Origin: Solibacillus sp040274725
Lineage (GTDB): Bacteria > Bacillota > Bacilli > Bacillales_A > Planococcaceae
Assembly (NCBI GenBank): GCA_040274725.1
Contig: JBEMAQ010000010.1
Coordinates: 1-64,000 of the forward strand
Length of the DNA stretch: 64,000 bases
Reading direction: 5' to 3'
In this document: piece by piece, positions 1 through 8,031 of the stretch
How the letters are laid out: every line of letters starts with the position of its first letter
How positions within the stretch are numbered: position 1 is the stretch's first letter
Notes under the pieces: generated by a model
Databases searched by the model: none
The model's input: the letters and a program-made list of their open reading frames with translations, nothing else
Told to the model about the DNA's origin: nothing
Program-made: the position numbers and the translations under genes

Positions 1-457
1 AATAGTAGCACAAACCATGGCCTCGGTCTGTACTACTAATGTTAGTATGTTTTAAATCACGAAAAGTAGGTGAAATGCCTAACGTCTTTTTTCTTTTAAG
101 TGCTAATTTTTTAACTTGTTTTTGGTGAGCAATTTTATTGAATTCAGATAAAGCATTCCAAAAATGCTGTTTCGCTTCATTACATGCAAAAGAATCGGAT
201 TGATACAGGTACATTTCTCCTGCATCATTCGTAAACATTTTTTTGAATTCAGCGACTGTAGGCATTTCAACTTTTAATGCTTTTATATCCACTCTATCAC
301 CAAACTGATAGTTCGTTCTTTCAAGAAAGCGATACAATCTATCTACGTGTAAATTATACATTTTACGGTCAGCTCCGAAGCATTGCAAAAAGTAGGTTTT
401 CACCTCATCCGTAGGATAAGCGCGATAAACATAACCACGTTGGACAGTTACTAACAT
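1..457 (-). CDS. tnpB: TnpB (IS200/IS605 OrfB), N-terminal part, cut by window edge
   Basis: Partial gene; its 3' end lies outside the window. The 152 visible codons start MLVTVQRGYVYRAYPTDEV, the typical helix-turn-helix N-terminus of IS605 OrfB/TnpB proteins, which are RNA-guided RuvC-type nucleases associated with IS200/IS605 transposons. The RuvC residues and zinc ribbon would lie beyond base 1. The start ATG at 457 is preceded by GGTGAGGTG, 16 bases after the end of tnpA, so the two form one operon. Reading stays open to the window edge. Confidence 0.85.
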   Translation of the reverse strand, partial: MLVTVQRGYVYRAYPTDEVKTYFLQCFGADRKMYNLHVDRLYRFLERTNYQFGDRVDIKALKVEMPTVAEFKKMFTNDAGEMYLYQSDSFACNEAKQHFWNALSEFNKIAHQKQVKKLALKRKKTLGISPTFRDLKHTNISSTDRGHGLCYY

Positions 458-473
458 TGATTTCACCTCACCT

Positions 474-875
474 TCATTTCTCTTGTTGGTTTCGAATATA
501 ATTTTCGACTTGAACTTGTGTGTTTTCACTCACAGTTGCGATGAAATAACTAGGGTTCCAAAGATGCCCTCCCCAAAGTTGTTGTTTGAGTGTTGGATGC
601 ATTTTAAATAAGCGCCTAGCGCTTTGCCCTTTTAATGTTTTCACAAAGTCTGGGATGTAGTGTTGAGGTTTACACGAAATAAAAAGATGAACATGGTCTT
701 TATCTGTTTCCATCTCCAAAAGTTCAATTTCATGCGTTTCACATAATTCACGAACAATATCTTTGAAATCCTTTTCAAATTGTCCCACAAGTATTTTCTT
801 TCGGTACTTTACACACCAAACAAGATGATATTTCAAGTCATAAACATACCCTCTACCATGTTTGGGTTCTGCCAT
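474..875 (-). CDS. tnpA: TnpA, IS200-type Y1 HUH transposase
   Basis: 133 residues, the usual length for IS200-type Y1 transposases, which cut and join single-stranded transposon ends. The HUH motif is seen as HVH at residues 61-63 (DKDHVHLFIS) and the nucleophilic tyrosine as Y126 in ENYIRNQ. The start was chosen at the ATG in MAEPKHGRGY because GAGGTG lies 6 bases upstream; a GTG three codons earlier sits inside that site. It precedes tnpB in the same orientation. All catalytic residues look intact. Confidence 0.92.
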   Translation of the reverse strand: MAEPKHGRGYVYDLKYHLVWCVKYRKKILVGQFEKDFKDIVRELCETHEIELLEMETDKDHVHLFISCKPQHYIPDFVKTLKGQSARRLFKMHPTLKQQLWGGHLWNPSYFIATVSENTQVQVENYIRNQQEK

Positions 876-1005
876 TTCTATCACCTCTATGGAATAGAAT
901 AACAGATTATATGTGATGAGTAAAATATAGATATATCATGCTATTATTTATCAAATCCACTCATCATATGTAGTTTGATTTCTGAAAAATAAAAAAGCAA
1001 TTCAT

Positions 1006-1025
1006 CACACGACTAAAGTCGCGTG
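1006..1025 (-). repeat. Subterminal hairpin of the IS200/IS605 left end
   Basis: Imperfect inverted repeat CACGCGACT/AGTCGTGTG (minus strand) with a 2-base loop and one G-T pair, 130 bases upstream of tnpA. IS200/IS605 transposases recognise such subterminal hairpins. The element end is probably close to 1030-1040, next to the broken SH3 gene. Confidence 0.6.
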
Positions 1026-1033
1026 GGTTCTTG

Positions 1034-1512
1034 CTAAAATCCTAAAAATTCTTCTGTTTCTACATAATAGAAGAAGTAATCACTATCTGCTGGATAGTCG
1101 ACATTCGTTAGCCTTTTAACCTCGTCTTCATCTTGCCGTACTTTATTTTATATGTCGCTGATTCACTTGAATTGAAATTTGGTGAATACGTTAATGTTAG
1201 TCCCGCTTTAGGAGACATACTACCGGAAATGACTTGGTTTTCTTTCGGATGCTTTTTGGATAAGGCACTTGTATACACATAACCTTTTAGCTTCCCAAAC
1301 TGAACGTAAGACCAGCCATCGGAAGAAGAAATGACGGATATAGCTGAATGATTTTTAATTGTAGCTATTTTTTTCGCTTTACTATTCGCAGCATCTCGTA
1401 AAAAGATATCACCTTTCGCATTTACATAATGTGTTGTTGCAGCCTCTACCTGTTGGCTATCAAAATTAAATAGTGCAATGCACATTGCAATGCATAGTAA
1501 CAGCAGCCACAT
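1034..1512 (-). pseudogene. Secreted SH3-domain protein, frameshifted and truncated by the IS
   Basis: The 134-codon open frame (1108-1512) has a hydrophobic signal segment (WLLLLCIAMCIALF), an AEAATT-like cleavage region and a bacterial SH3 domain (about residues 28-85: HYVNAKGDIFLRDAANSK ... GWSYVQFGKLKGYVY). It ends in KMKTRLKG. In the next frame the sequence resumes as DEDEVKRLTNVDYPADSDYF and continues to a TAG at 1034, right at the IS left end, so there is a one-base frameshift near 1128-1135 and a probable IS truncation. The ATG at 1512 has no well-spaced Shine-Dalgarno; GGAGGG lies upstream of an in-frame ATT seven codons earlier (giving I-F-R-K before the ATG), which would add the missing positive charges. 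The true start is unresolved. Confidence 0.65.
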
Positions 1513-1804
1513 TATTTTTCGGAAAATAAACCCTCCGCATTCAATTTATAAATATACCTTCTATTGTTTATGTTAAAAAACGAAGTGTTATGTAAGCATC
1601 AAATAGCGCTATCTGAATGCTTTCTGAATAGATTTTTTGAAATAAGGTAGCTACTTGGTCCATTTTGTAACAAAGGCATTACTTTTATGAGCACAATATG
1701 ATTGCGGCATGTTAAGCGAATACGTTGAGTTAACGGGACGGGATGATATAACAGATAGAATCAATTATTAATTTGATTCTGCCTGTTTTTAATTAATGCC
1801 TACA

Positions 1805-1840
1805 AAAATAGCGCCTCCCTGAATCAGGTGGCGCTATTTT
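1805..1840 (-). terminator. Rho-independent terminator after the AhpD-like gene
   Basis: Stem AAAATAGCGCC/GGCGCTATTTT (11 bp), 14-base loop, followed on the minus strand by a T run. It lies 45 bases downstream of the AhpD-like stop and can work in both directions. The rest of 1513-1885 shows no gene. Confidence 0.8.
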
Positions 1841-1885
1841 AAGCATCTTATTAAATTACATATCAAATTGCCACTATCCCTCTAT

Positions 1886-2542
1886 TTACTCATCATACGC
1901 CAATAACGCATTGACTCCATGCGCGAGTGCCGAGCCTGCTTTTAATGCAGTTGCCACCATAATTGCCTCTGCGATTTCTTCCTTCGTCGCCTCTGCCTTT
2001 TTCGCAGCCTTCGTATGCAAATCAATGCAATACGGACAGCCTGTTGTGTGTGCCACTGCCACCGCGATCAGCTCTTTTTCCTTGACGCTTAGTGCACCAG
2101 CCTTTAGTGATTGCTGGTCAAACGCGATAAATGCGGCAAAGCTATCGCCGCTTAGTTTCGAGAATTCGGCTAATCGATCAAAATAAACCGCTTTATACAA
2201 TTCATCATCAGCTGTTTCATCATAGGCGTTCAGTGCGTTCACCCCGTGTGCAAGTGCCGAACCAGCCTTTAATGCAGTTGCCACCATAATTGCCTCTGCG
2301 ACCTCTTCCTTTGTCGCTTTTTCCTTTTTTACAACCTTCGTATGAAGTTCAATGCAGTACGGGCAACCTGTTGTATGTGCCACGGCCACCGCAATGAGCT
2401 CTTTTAACTTCACCGTTAATTCACCTGCTGCTAGCGCCTGTGTGTTAAAAGCAAGAAATGCTTTAAATGTATCCGGCGCGAGTGCACTAAATTCACCTAA
2501 AAGATTAAAATGAGATTTTTTGTATAAGCTAGCTTGCGTCAT
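1886..2542 (-). CDS. Tandem-duplicated AhpD-like (carboxymuconolactone decarboxylase family) protein
   Basis: 218 residues made of two copies of an AhpD/CMD-type unit. Each carries the redox motif: KELIAVAVAHTTGCPYCIELH and KELIAVAVAHTTGCPYCIDLH, with the CxxC cysteines and the following histidine expected for alkylhydroperoxidase-type activity. The repeats are about 105 residues apart and very similar (both end LKAGSALAHGVNAL), suggesting a recent internal duplication and a built-in pseudo-dimer. The start ATG at 2542 was chosen for GGGGG just upstream; the frame stays open 58 codons further but that stretch is AT-rich and has no ribosome site. Likely peroxide defence; substrate unknown. Confidence 0.82.
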   Translation of the reverse strand: MTQASLYKKSHFNLLGEFSALAPDTFKAFLAFNTQALAAGELTVKLKELIAVAVAHTTGCPYCIELHTKVVKKEKATKEEVAEAIMVATALKAGSALAHGVNALNAYDETADDELYKAVYFDRLAEFSKLSGDSFAAFIAFDQQSLKAGALSVKEKELIAVAVAHTTGCPYCIDLHTKAAKKAEATKEEIAEAIMVATALKAGSALAHGVNALLAYDE

Positions 2543-2791
2543 CAATTTTCCCCCGATTCTTTTTAATGTAAATTTTCTGTCGTTTATGTACCGATTATTA
2601 TCAAGTACATAATTTATATTACCATAAATATAAATTAATGGGTATTTTGAATTTAGAAAAATGAAGTTTTGTTGAGCGTGTTTTGCCCTGTCCTGAATGA
2701 TGTGTGACGTATGCATTGTAAAGGTTGTTATCTGGTGGAATAATGAGGTGAGTATACTAATTTCTAATAATATAAAAAGGGAGAGATAAAC

Positions 2792-3196
2792 ATGTCATTT
2801 ATCAAAACAGACGTGCAAGGAACTAAGGCAAGCTACACACTAGCTGTCGCGTATGAGCAAGGTGTCGTACGAATCAACAATGACGCGGCGTTAAAACAGC
2901 TACTCGATACGGAGACTCAAAGTTCAATGCTTGCCGCAAAGGCCATTAAGGCGATGTACAAAAGCAAAATGGACGAGACACTGGATATTAGCGATACGTC
3001 GCTTGCAATTGAAATTTTAGGGCATGTATATCCAGACCGAATTGGCAAAGCGATCAAAAATATCCCGCTCCCTGCGTTGCTGAAAAATTCAATCGACAAA
3101 GTGCTCGAACGCACAACTGTCATTGACTGCGGTGAATCGGGGAAAGATTCAAATCGCTGGGTTTGGGATGCGTTGGCGATTGTGAATGTGTTGTGA
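2792..3196 (+). CDS. Hypothetical protein, 134 aa
   Basis: Not recognised. Preceded by AAAGGGAGAG 7 bases before the ATG. A soluble, mixed-charge protein without signal peptide; contains YPDRIGKAIKNIPLPALLKN and ends WVWDALAIVNVL. It stands alone between two oppositely oriented genes. Coding is supported by the ribosome site and codon pattern, not by homology known to me. Confidence 0.65.
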   Translation: MSFIKTDVQGTKASYTLAVAYEQGVVRINNDAALKQLLDTETQSSMLAAKAIKAMYKSKMDETLDISDTSLAIEILGHVYPDRIGKAIKNIPLPALLKNSIDKVLERTTVIDCGESGKDSNRWVWDALAIVNVL

Positions 3197-3258
3197 AAGC
3201 GAAATGGGGTGAAATGGGGCGGCTCCCTGAATTTTTCACAGATATTTGCAATCATCAC

Positions 3259-3636
3259 TCACCTTTTCTCCACCATCAAATACCGGTTATCCTGTATCGA
3301 ATAATCGCCGTATTTTCTATTTAACGAGACCGAAGCTACTATTTCTTTGTCATTCGCAAAAATCAGTAAAAACTGGGACTCCGTTACATCAATGTCACCA
3401 AAACGAATCGAGATACCCATCGCATTTTCTACTACATCGGTTGTTGAGTATGGACCAAATGCATCTACCTGTACCCATTCAAAGTCCGCTACTTCTGTTA
3501 AATCTATTGTTGTTTCACCTTGCTCAAGTAAATCAATAAGCTCCCCTCTTGATATGGTGTATTGTTGGCTCTTGATTAGCCAAATAATGAGTAGGACACC
3601 CACTATAGTAAATAGCAGCACTAATTTTTTATTCAT
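3259..3636 (-). CDS. Membrane-anchored hypothetical protein, 125 aa
   Basis: A single N-terminal membrane segment (MNKKLVLLFTIVGVLLIIWL) followed by about 100 residues predicted outside the cell (acidic; TTIDLTEVADFEWVQVDAFG). GGAGG is 5 bases before the ATG. No family recognised. It stands alone; no terminator or partner seen. Confidence 0.7.
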   Translation of the reverse strand: MNKKLVLLFTIVGVLLIIWLIKSQQYTISRGELIDLLEQGETTIDLTEVADFEWVQVDAFGPYSTTDVVENAMGISIRFGDIDVTESQFLLIFANDKEIVASVSLNRKYGDYSIQDNRYLMVEKR

Positions 3637-3801
3637 CTATACCTCCAAAGACCTTGAGTTGATTTGTAATAAATACCATTTTAATTATAATGTAAATCTC
3701 AATCTCAATAAATAGATATTTACTGGTGTTAAGGTGCGCTCTTCAACTTCACATGAGGGACCCGTACAACTCGGTGGGCTGGCACTTTAACCTAGATGCT
3801 A

Positions 3802-4137
3802 CTAAATTCGCGCCATATAATTTGTTGCCGTAATGTTTTTCTTGCTATCTGGGTTAAGCTCATATAAAGCGCGCAAGTACTCTTCAGCGAGCTGTCTCAC
3901 TAAATGTAAGCGCAATTCTCGCACAGCTTCGCCCGAACCCGTAAATAACTCCGAGCCGCGCTGCGCAACTAAAATCCACGCAAGCTTCTCCTCTTCAAGC
4001 ATATCCAAAATCGAGCAAAGTTGCTCATAATGCGCCTCTCCAACTAATCTCATCAATAGCTTGTACGGTACTTTATAATAATTCACCAGCAAGCTCACCG
4101 CCTGCTGAATTTCATTTTTGTATGGGAATCTAGCCAT
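3802..4137 (-). CDS. Hypothetical helical protein, 111 aa
   Basis: AGGAG lies 8 bases before the ATG. The protein is rich in helices and charge (AHYEQLCSILDMLEEEKLAW, RLHLVRQLAEEYLRALYELN), with no signal peptide or membrane segment. It could be a small winged-helix-like or scaffold protein, but nothing in the sequence decides this. Confidence 0.6.
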   Translation of the reverse strand: MARFPYKNEIQQAVSLLVNYYKVPYKLLMRLVGEAHYEQLCSILDMLEEEKLAWILVAQRGSELFTGSGEAVRELRLHLVRQLAEEYLRALYELNPDSKKNITATNYMARI

Positions 4138-4526
4138 CGTTGTAACTCCTAAAAATTGTAATTACACGTCACTATTATATCATCGGAATAGAAGGATTTA
4201 TTGGGAAGTTTGTGGGGAGGTTTGAATTTAACAAATGCAGGAGAGCGTCAGAAAAATGCGGATTTACAACGGTAAGGATATGTAGGATTTTATCCAACAT
4301 CGTCAGTGACGCAGCGCTTCTTAAAATGCACTTCAACCGCTACTGGAACTGGCTTTATAGAGACGTGCATAAAATCATGTATAAACAATGTTCCAATGAA
4401 AAAGCCGGAAACGTTGATGTAACAGCGTTTACAGCTTTTTAGCGTGTTCTCTAACTTTGATTTGGGAACGTTTATGAAGTTTATTTTGTATACTTTATAA
4501 CTCGTTATTGTATTAAAAACCGATAC
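4138..4526. other. Intergenic stretch with two fragments of the dispersed repeat family
   Basis: No convincing gene. Bases 4246-4275 carry CGTCAGA-N5-TGCGGATTTACAACG, the inverse-oriented counterpart of blocks at 6307-6337 and 9352-9382. Bases 4452-4500 carry TTTGATTTGGGAACG followed by AAGTTTATTTTGTATACTTT, shared with 13093-13120 and 14742-14770. A 76-codon open frame at 4212-4442 has no ribosome site and is not called. Confidence 0.55.
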
Positions 4527-4928
4527 TTACTTCATTTCATTATAATGGACAACTTTTATATTGAATGCTTCCCAATTAAGGTTGTGTTTACTTACCATAT
4601 CTTTGTATATATTATTTATTTCTTTTTGTGTTTTATCAGTAATTACTTCCTCATCTGGTACGAGGACAAAAATCCTAATATCATCCATTGAATAAACCAT
4701 TCCTGCAATTTGATATCTATAACCTGCTTTACGTAATTCTTCGCTTACCGAAGACAAAAGTCCTCCCTCTTTCATAAGAGAATCATTGAATTCAGCTAAC
4801 TCCGCTTGTTCCTCCTTAGTTAAAATATGATTTTCTCCTTCTGTTTTCGACTCTTGTAGATAAAAAAACACAAAAGCTAACGAAATGATAAGAGTGCCTA
4901 CGATATAAATAATAAATTTCCTTTTCAT
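4527..4928 (-). CDS. Membrane-anchored hypothetical protein, 133 aa
   Basis: N-terminal anchor MKRKFIIYIVGTLIISLAF, then an acidic extracellular domain (LTKEEQAELAEFNDSLMKEG ... NWEAFNIKVVHYNEMK). The start ATG at 4928 has AAAGAGGTG 7 bases upstream; the open frame continues 29 codons without support. Flanked on both sides by pieces of the dispersed repeat family. Function unknown. Confidence 0.68.
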   Translation of the reverse strand: MKRKFIIYIVGTLIISLAFVFFYLQESKTEGENHILTKEEQAELAEFNDSLMKEGGLLSSVSEELRKAGYRYQIAGMVYSMDDIRIFVLVPDEEVITDKTQKEINNIYKDMVSKHNLNWEAFNIKVVHYNEMK

Positions 4929-5009
4929 ACAACACCTCTTTATTAAGAGTATGTCGGTTTTAAGTACAAATGCCTCCAAAGCTACATTTGTGACCATATT
5001 GATTGATAA

Positions 5010-5039
5010 AGACACCCCGTTCTATTGAATAGGGTGTTT
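5010..5039. repeat. Hairpin repeat copy B
   Basis: Imperfect palindrome ACACCCCGTTCTA/TTGAATAGGGTGT. Followed at 5040-5067 by the family tail (GATTACCAAAGTGTTATTTGG then AAACGTTATT). Lies between the stop of the DUF5071 gene and the start of the next minus-strand gene; in that direction it is terminator-like. Confidence 0.75.
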
Positions 5040-5143
5040 GATTACCAAAGTGTTATTTGGAAACGTTATTTTGTATGAATTTGTATAATTTATAAGTCTT
5101 TGTTGCACTAAAGCACATCGTTAGTTGAATAAGAGGGATTTAT

Positions 5144-5529
5144 TTAGATTGTTTCCAAAATCTCTTTTGCTATTTCATCAAGTTCTTCTGCGAGTTCATT
5201 ACGTGTAGGTGTTTTAGATACTCTTGTTAAATACTCTCTAAACTGAACTCTCGACTCTACCGGCAATTCTATAACTAAATAGTGTAAAATGAACCACTTC
5301 CAGTTATCATCATCAGAAGATAAAACATCTTGCACATGTAGAACAATTTCTTCTGGAAAAGTTAAAAGTAGTTCTAATACGCTTGGTGCCACTGGCCAAT
5401 TCATATCTTGAATCCATTCGAGGAGGTTAGGCAGTAAAGGCAATATTTTATCTCTATCCATTTTTTTAATCATTTCTACTCTATCATTATCAAATTTATG
5501 TCTTGGCAAAAGTCTTCAAAGTTTTCCAT
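5144..5529 (-). pseudogene. DUF5071 protein gene with an N-terminal frameshift
   Basis: The main frame gives 121 residues starting (from a TTG) PRHKFDNDRVEMIKKMDRDK and containing LLEWIQDMNWPVAPSV and DDDNWKWFILHYLV, typical of the DUF5071 family of small cytoplasmic proteins. Family members usually start a few residues earlier before P-K/R-H-K-F-D. Here an ATG at 5529 reads MENFEDF in another frame and would join exactly at LPRHKF if the T4 tract at 5508-5511 had one more T. The gene is therefore probably frameshifted, or phase-variable or a sequencing error at that tract. Function of DUF5071 is unknown. Confidence 0.7.
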
Positions 5530-5611
5530 ATACATCCATCCTCTTTACTTACGTTAGTTGAAGTATAACCTTCCTAAAGCACAGTTTGGGCACTTATCAT
5601 TCACAAGCAGT

Positions 5612-5647
5612 CAATATACCCCCTATTCTTTCGAGTAAGGGATATTG
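5612..5647. repeat. Hairpin repeat copy C
   Basis: Imperfect palindrome CAATATACCCCCTATTCT / CGAGTAAGGGATATTG. Left flank ACAGTTTGGGCACTTATCAT (5581-5600) is shared with copy D; right flank continues to CATTTAGGAACGTTT. Sits just after the next minus gene's stop (5689). Confidence 0.75.
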
Positions 5648-5688
5648 GTCCCACAGTGTCATTTAGGAACGTTTTTATGTATAAGAAA

Positions 5689-6141
5689 TTAATAAGGCTC
5701 TTCAATTGCATAGCGATTTTGCTTACCCATCCAATCATTAACTTCTCGCCATTTCATTCTTTTAGCTGAAATCCAATTGCTACAAGCGTCCGAATTTTCT
5801 TTAGGATGCCAATTATAGTCATCGGCCCAATAAAAATTATCTTCAAATTTCAAAATTATTGCATCACGTATGATTGAATCATAATTTTCTGGACTTGGGA
5901 TAATTTGAATACCTGTTACGTTTTCAAAAAGGATTTCAATTGCAGATGGATTTGCATATTGACGTTGAAATAATAGCTTTACATTTGTATCTAATTCCCC
6001 CGGTACTACCATAGATAAATCCTCGTTCACATAAGTTCCTGTCCACATATACATTTCCCTTAAACAGCCATCGTGAAAATAACCGAAATGCTCTAGTAAA
6101 TCGTTAATATCTGATTGCTCTTTTATTTCAACCCATTCCAT
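5689..6141 (-). CDS. Hypothetical protein of an uncharacterised Bacillales family, 150 aa
   Basis: Cytoplasmic, rich in aromatic residues: EHFGYFHDGCLREMYMW at the N-terminus, LLFQRQYANPSAIEILFENV in the middle, FYWADDYNWHPKE near the C-terminus. I recall similar lone proteins in Bacillus genomes, some next to polymorphic-toxin immunity genes, but cannot name a family with certainty. GAGGGAG lies 8 bases before the ATG at 6141; an ATG two codons earlier is too close to it. Bracketed by repeat copies C and D. Confidence 0.65.
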   Translation of the reverse strand: MEWVEIKEQSDINDLLEHFGYFHDGCLREMYMWTGTYVNEDLSMVVPGELDTNVKLLFQRQYANPSAIEILFENVTGIQIIPSPENYDSIIRDAIILKFEDNFYWADDYNWHPKENSDACSNWISAKRMKWREVNDWMGKQNRYAIEEPY

Positions 6142-6241
6142 ATGCATCGCTCCCTCGAATTATATACTAATCATTTCGTTACTTTCGCTAAAAACCCTTC
6201 CTAAAGCATAGTTTGGGCACTTATCGTACACAAACAGCCAA

Positions 6242-6337
6242 AATACCCCCTATTCACTTGAATAAGGGGTATTGGTTCCCTAAGCGATGTTTGGTAACAT
6301 TCTTTGCTTAACGTTGTAAATATGCATAAATCTGACG
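6242..6337. repeat. Hairpin repeat copy D with its tail module
   Basis: Stem AATACCCCCTATTCA/TGAATAAGGGGTATT with a 2-base loop at 6242-6273. Then TTCCCTAAGCGATGTTTGGT and CTTAACGTTGTAAATATGC up to TCTGACG at 6337. The left flank (6194-6240) matches copy C (AGTTTGGGCACTTATC). About 140 bases of the family are recognisable, making this one of the most complete copies. Confidence 0.8.
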
Positions 6338-6388
6338 AGACCCCAAAATCACTCCAATGTCCATTGCCTATTTATTTTAAAAATGATG

Positions 6389-6563
6389 CTACCGAAATAG
6401 CTGATGAAAAACAAACTCATCTACAAAAGGGACTAATCCTAACCAAAAATTCGAACCTGTATAAACACAGCTATTTATATAACTTATATTACCTTTTACA
6501 TCCACAAACAGTTCATTTCTTTTCGTCTATGACAACTAGTCCACCCTTATTTTTAAATATCAT
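6389..6563 (-). pseudogene. Frameshifted remnant of a small unidentified gene
   Basis: On the minus strand MIFKNKGGLVVIDEKK is followed, after a one-base frame change, by NELFVDVKGNISYINSCVY and TGSNFWLGLVPFVDEFVFH ending in a TAG at 6389. Both halves look protein-like but have no good ribosome site. I do not recognise the family. The plus-strand open frame over the same DNA is judged not coding. Confidence 0.35.
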
Positions 6564-6699
6564 TCTATATCTTTAAAATGCATACTATTTCTAATTCCAG
6601 CCATAATATCAGTGTTTAGAAATAAGGAAAACCCTGTGAAAGAAATAATAGTGTGGGAATCTAAATATCCAAAAATAAAAATAAATCGAGGCGTTGTGT

Positions 6700-7557
6700 A
6701 TGTATTACTACAAGGAAGAATTAATTAACATTATTAAGCCGGACAAGCCGGATCCAGAAGCAGCACGTGTGTTACAAGAAATTTTAGGTGGGCATTATGG
6801 TGAAATGAGAACGATGATGCAGTATTTTTTCCAAAGCTCGAATTTCAGAGGTAAGGACACACAGTTCCGTGATTTGCTGCGCGGTGTTTTCTTAGAAGAA
6901 ATCGCGCACGTAGAACTTGTACAAAGTACAATTAATCAATTGTTAAATGACTCAGGAGAATCATCCGTGCCAGGTAATAATGGTGATGATAATGCACCGT
7001 TAGATGATGCTGTCCGACATGCAAATCCCCATCACTATATCATTGGCGCACAGGCGTCTTTGCCTGTAGACGCTGCTGGGAATCCTTGGAACGGCTCATG
7101 GGTATATGCACATGGCAATCTCATTGCAGATTTACTGGACAACCTCATTCTTGAATCAACAGGTGTCCTTCAAAAAACACGCATCTACGAAATGAGCTCA
7201 AACCAAACCTTTCGGGAAACACTCGCTTTTCTAATTGTGAGAGATAACGCGCATCAAAATGCCTTTGCAAAAGCTTTAGAAACATTAGGAGTGGATTGGG
7301 GCAAGCTATTTCCTGTACCTAACTATGATATCAACAAATATCCAGAATGCCGAAAATTCGTCGACATGGGCTACCATAATGCACAATTCAACTTTAGATT
7401 AGATTCAACGCGCATGGGCGAAATTTTCCAAGGCCAAACGCCAAGCAGAAACGGCGGAACACTCAATGTAACGCCTCCACCAGTAGGCTTCCCGGTGCCG
7501 TTACTCCCAGAGATGCCAAATGAGCATAGTCCAGGCGTTAGGGATATGGGGAATTAG
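6700..7557 (+). CDS. Manganese (dimanganese) catalase family protein
   Basis: 285 residues, normal for the family (B. subtilis YdbD/YjgC/CotJC type), which splits hydrogen peroxide with a di-manganese centre. The metal ligands are visible in order: E in GGHYGEMRTMMQY, E-x2-H in FLEEIAHVEL, E in LDNLILESTG and H in RDNAHQNAF. The C-terminus is proline-rich (VTPPPVGFPVPLLPEMP). ATG 6700 was chosen because GAGG lies 8 bases upstream; a TTG two codons earlier is too close. Probably soluble or spore-coat associated, protecting against peroxide. A perfect hairpin terminator follows. Confidence 0.9.
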   Translation: MYYYKEELINIIKPDKPDPEAARVLQEILGGHYGEMRTMMQYFFQSSNFRGKDTQFRDLLRGVFLEEIAHVELVQSTINQLLNDSGESSVPGNNGDDNAPLDDAVRHANPHHYIIGAQASLPVDAAGNPWNGSWVYAHGNLIADLLDNLILESTGVLQKTRIYEMSSNQTFRETLAFLIVRDNAHQNAFAKALETLGVDWGKLFPVPNYDINKYPECRKFVDMGYHNAQFNFRLDSTRMGEIFQGQTPSRNGGTLNVTPPPVGFPVPLLPEMPNEHSPGVRDMGN

Positions 7558-7637
7558 GTATGGTAATATAAAAATATAACACATCTTCAGTAAGCTCGAA
7601 ATACAAAAAATAGCGCACATTTACGGTACGCACGACG

Positions 7638-7678
7638 AATAGCCAACTATCTGAAAAAATTTCAGATAGTTGGCTATT
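7638..7678. terminator. Perfect 19-bp hairpin, bidirectional terminator
   Basis: Stem AATAGCCAACTATCTGAAA with its exact complement, 3-base loop, T run on the plus side. It ends the catalase gene and overlaps the stop of the IS66 remnant on the other strand. Confidence 0.85.
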
Positions 7679-7949
7679 TTGCACATGTAGCTTGAATATT
7701 TTCTGACCAAGACATATAGTTATGTGAAATTTTAGGTTGTTGATGGAAAGGTGCATTTGGTAGCTCCATCATCAACTTTACTAGATATTGATAAACATCA
7801 ATTCCGTTTGCTTTGGCTGTTTCGACCAAGCTTAAACAGATGGCATTCGCTTTAGCACCTCCTTCACTCACAGAGAAGAGCCAATTTTTTCGGCCAATGA
7901 CATTTGGACGAATCGCATTTTCAGCGGGATTGGCGTCGTTTTGGGACAT
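7674..7949 (-). pseudogene. IS66 transposase (TnpC) C-terminal remnant
   Basis: The translation NPAENAIRPNVIGRKNWLF, then SLVETAKANGIDVYQYL and KLMMELPN, is the C-terminal element of IS66-family transposases (normally about 500 residues). Only about 90 codons survive. The break on the 5' side falls directly at hairpin repeat copy E, so the repeat and the IS remnant are joined. No start codon or ribosome site remains. Confidence 0.85.
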
Positions 7950-7965
7950 TCTGATCATAAGCAGC

Positions 7966-7999
7966 CAAAGCCCCCCATTCAATTGAATGGGGGGCTTTG
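7966..7999. repeat. Hairpin repeat copy E, perfect 34-bp palindrome
   Basis: CAAAGCCCCCCATTCAA and its exact reverse complement. Compared with copy F the stem has C-G in place of T-A at the same position on both arms, a compensatory change. Followed by TTTGATTCGCTAACTTTT, the shared tail. Confidence 0.88.
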
Positions 8000-8031
8000 A
8001 TTCGCTAACTTTTTTAATCAAAATAGAGTAT

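Noticed and set aside
4212..4442. Plus-strand open frame of 76 codons
   Set aside because: No ribosome site, unnatural composition, and it overlaps repeat modules.
6304..6576. Plus-strand open frame of 90 codons
   Set aside because: No ribosome site and begins inside a repeat tail; the minus-strand remnant on the same DNA looks more protein-like.
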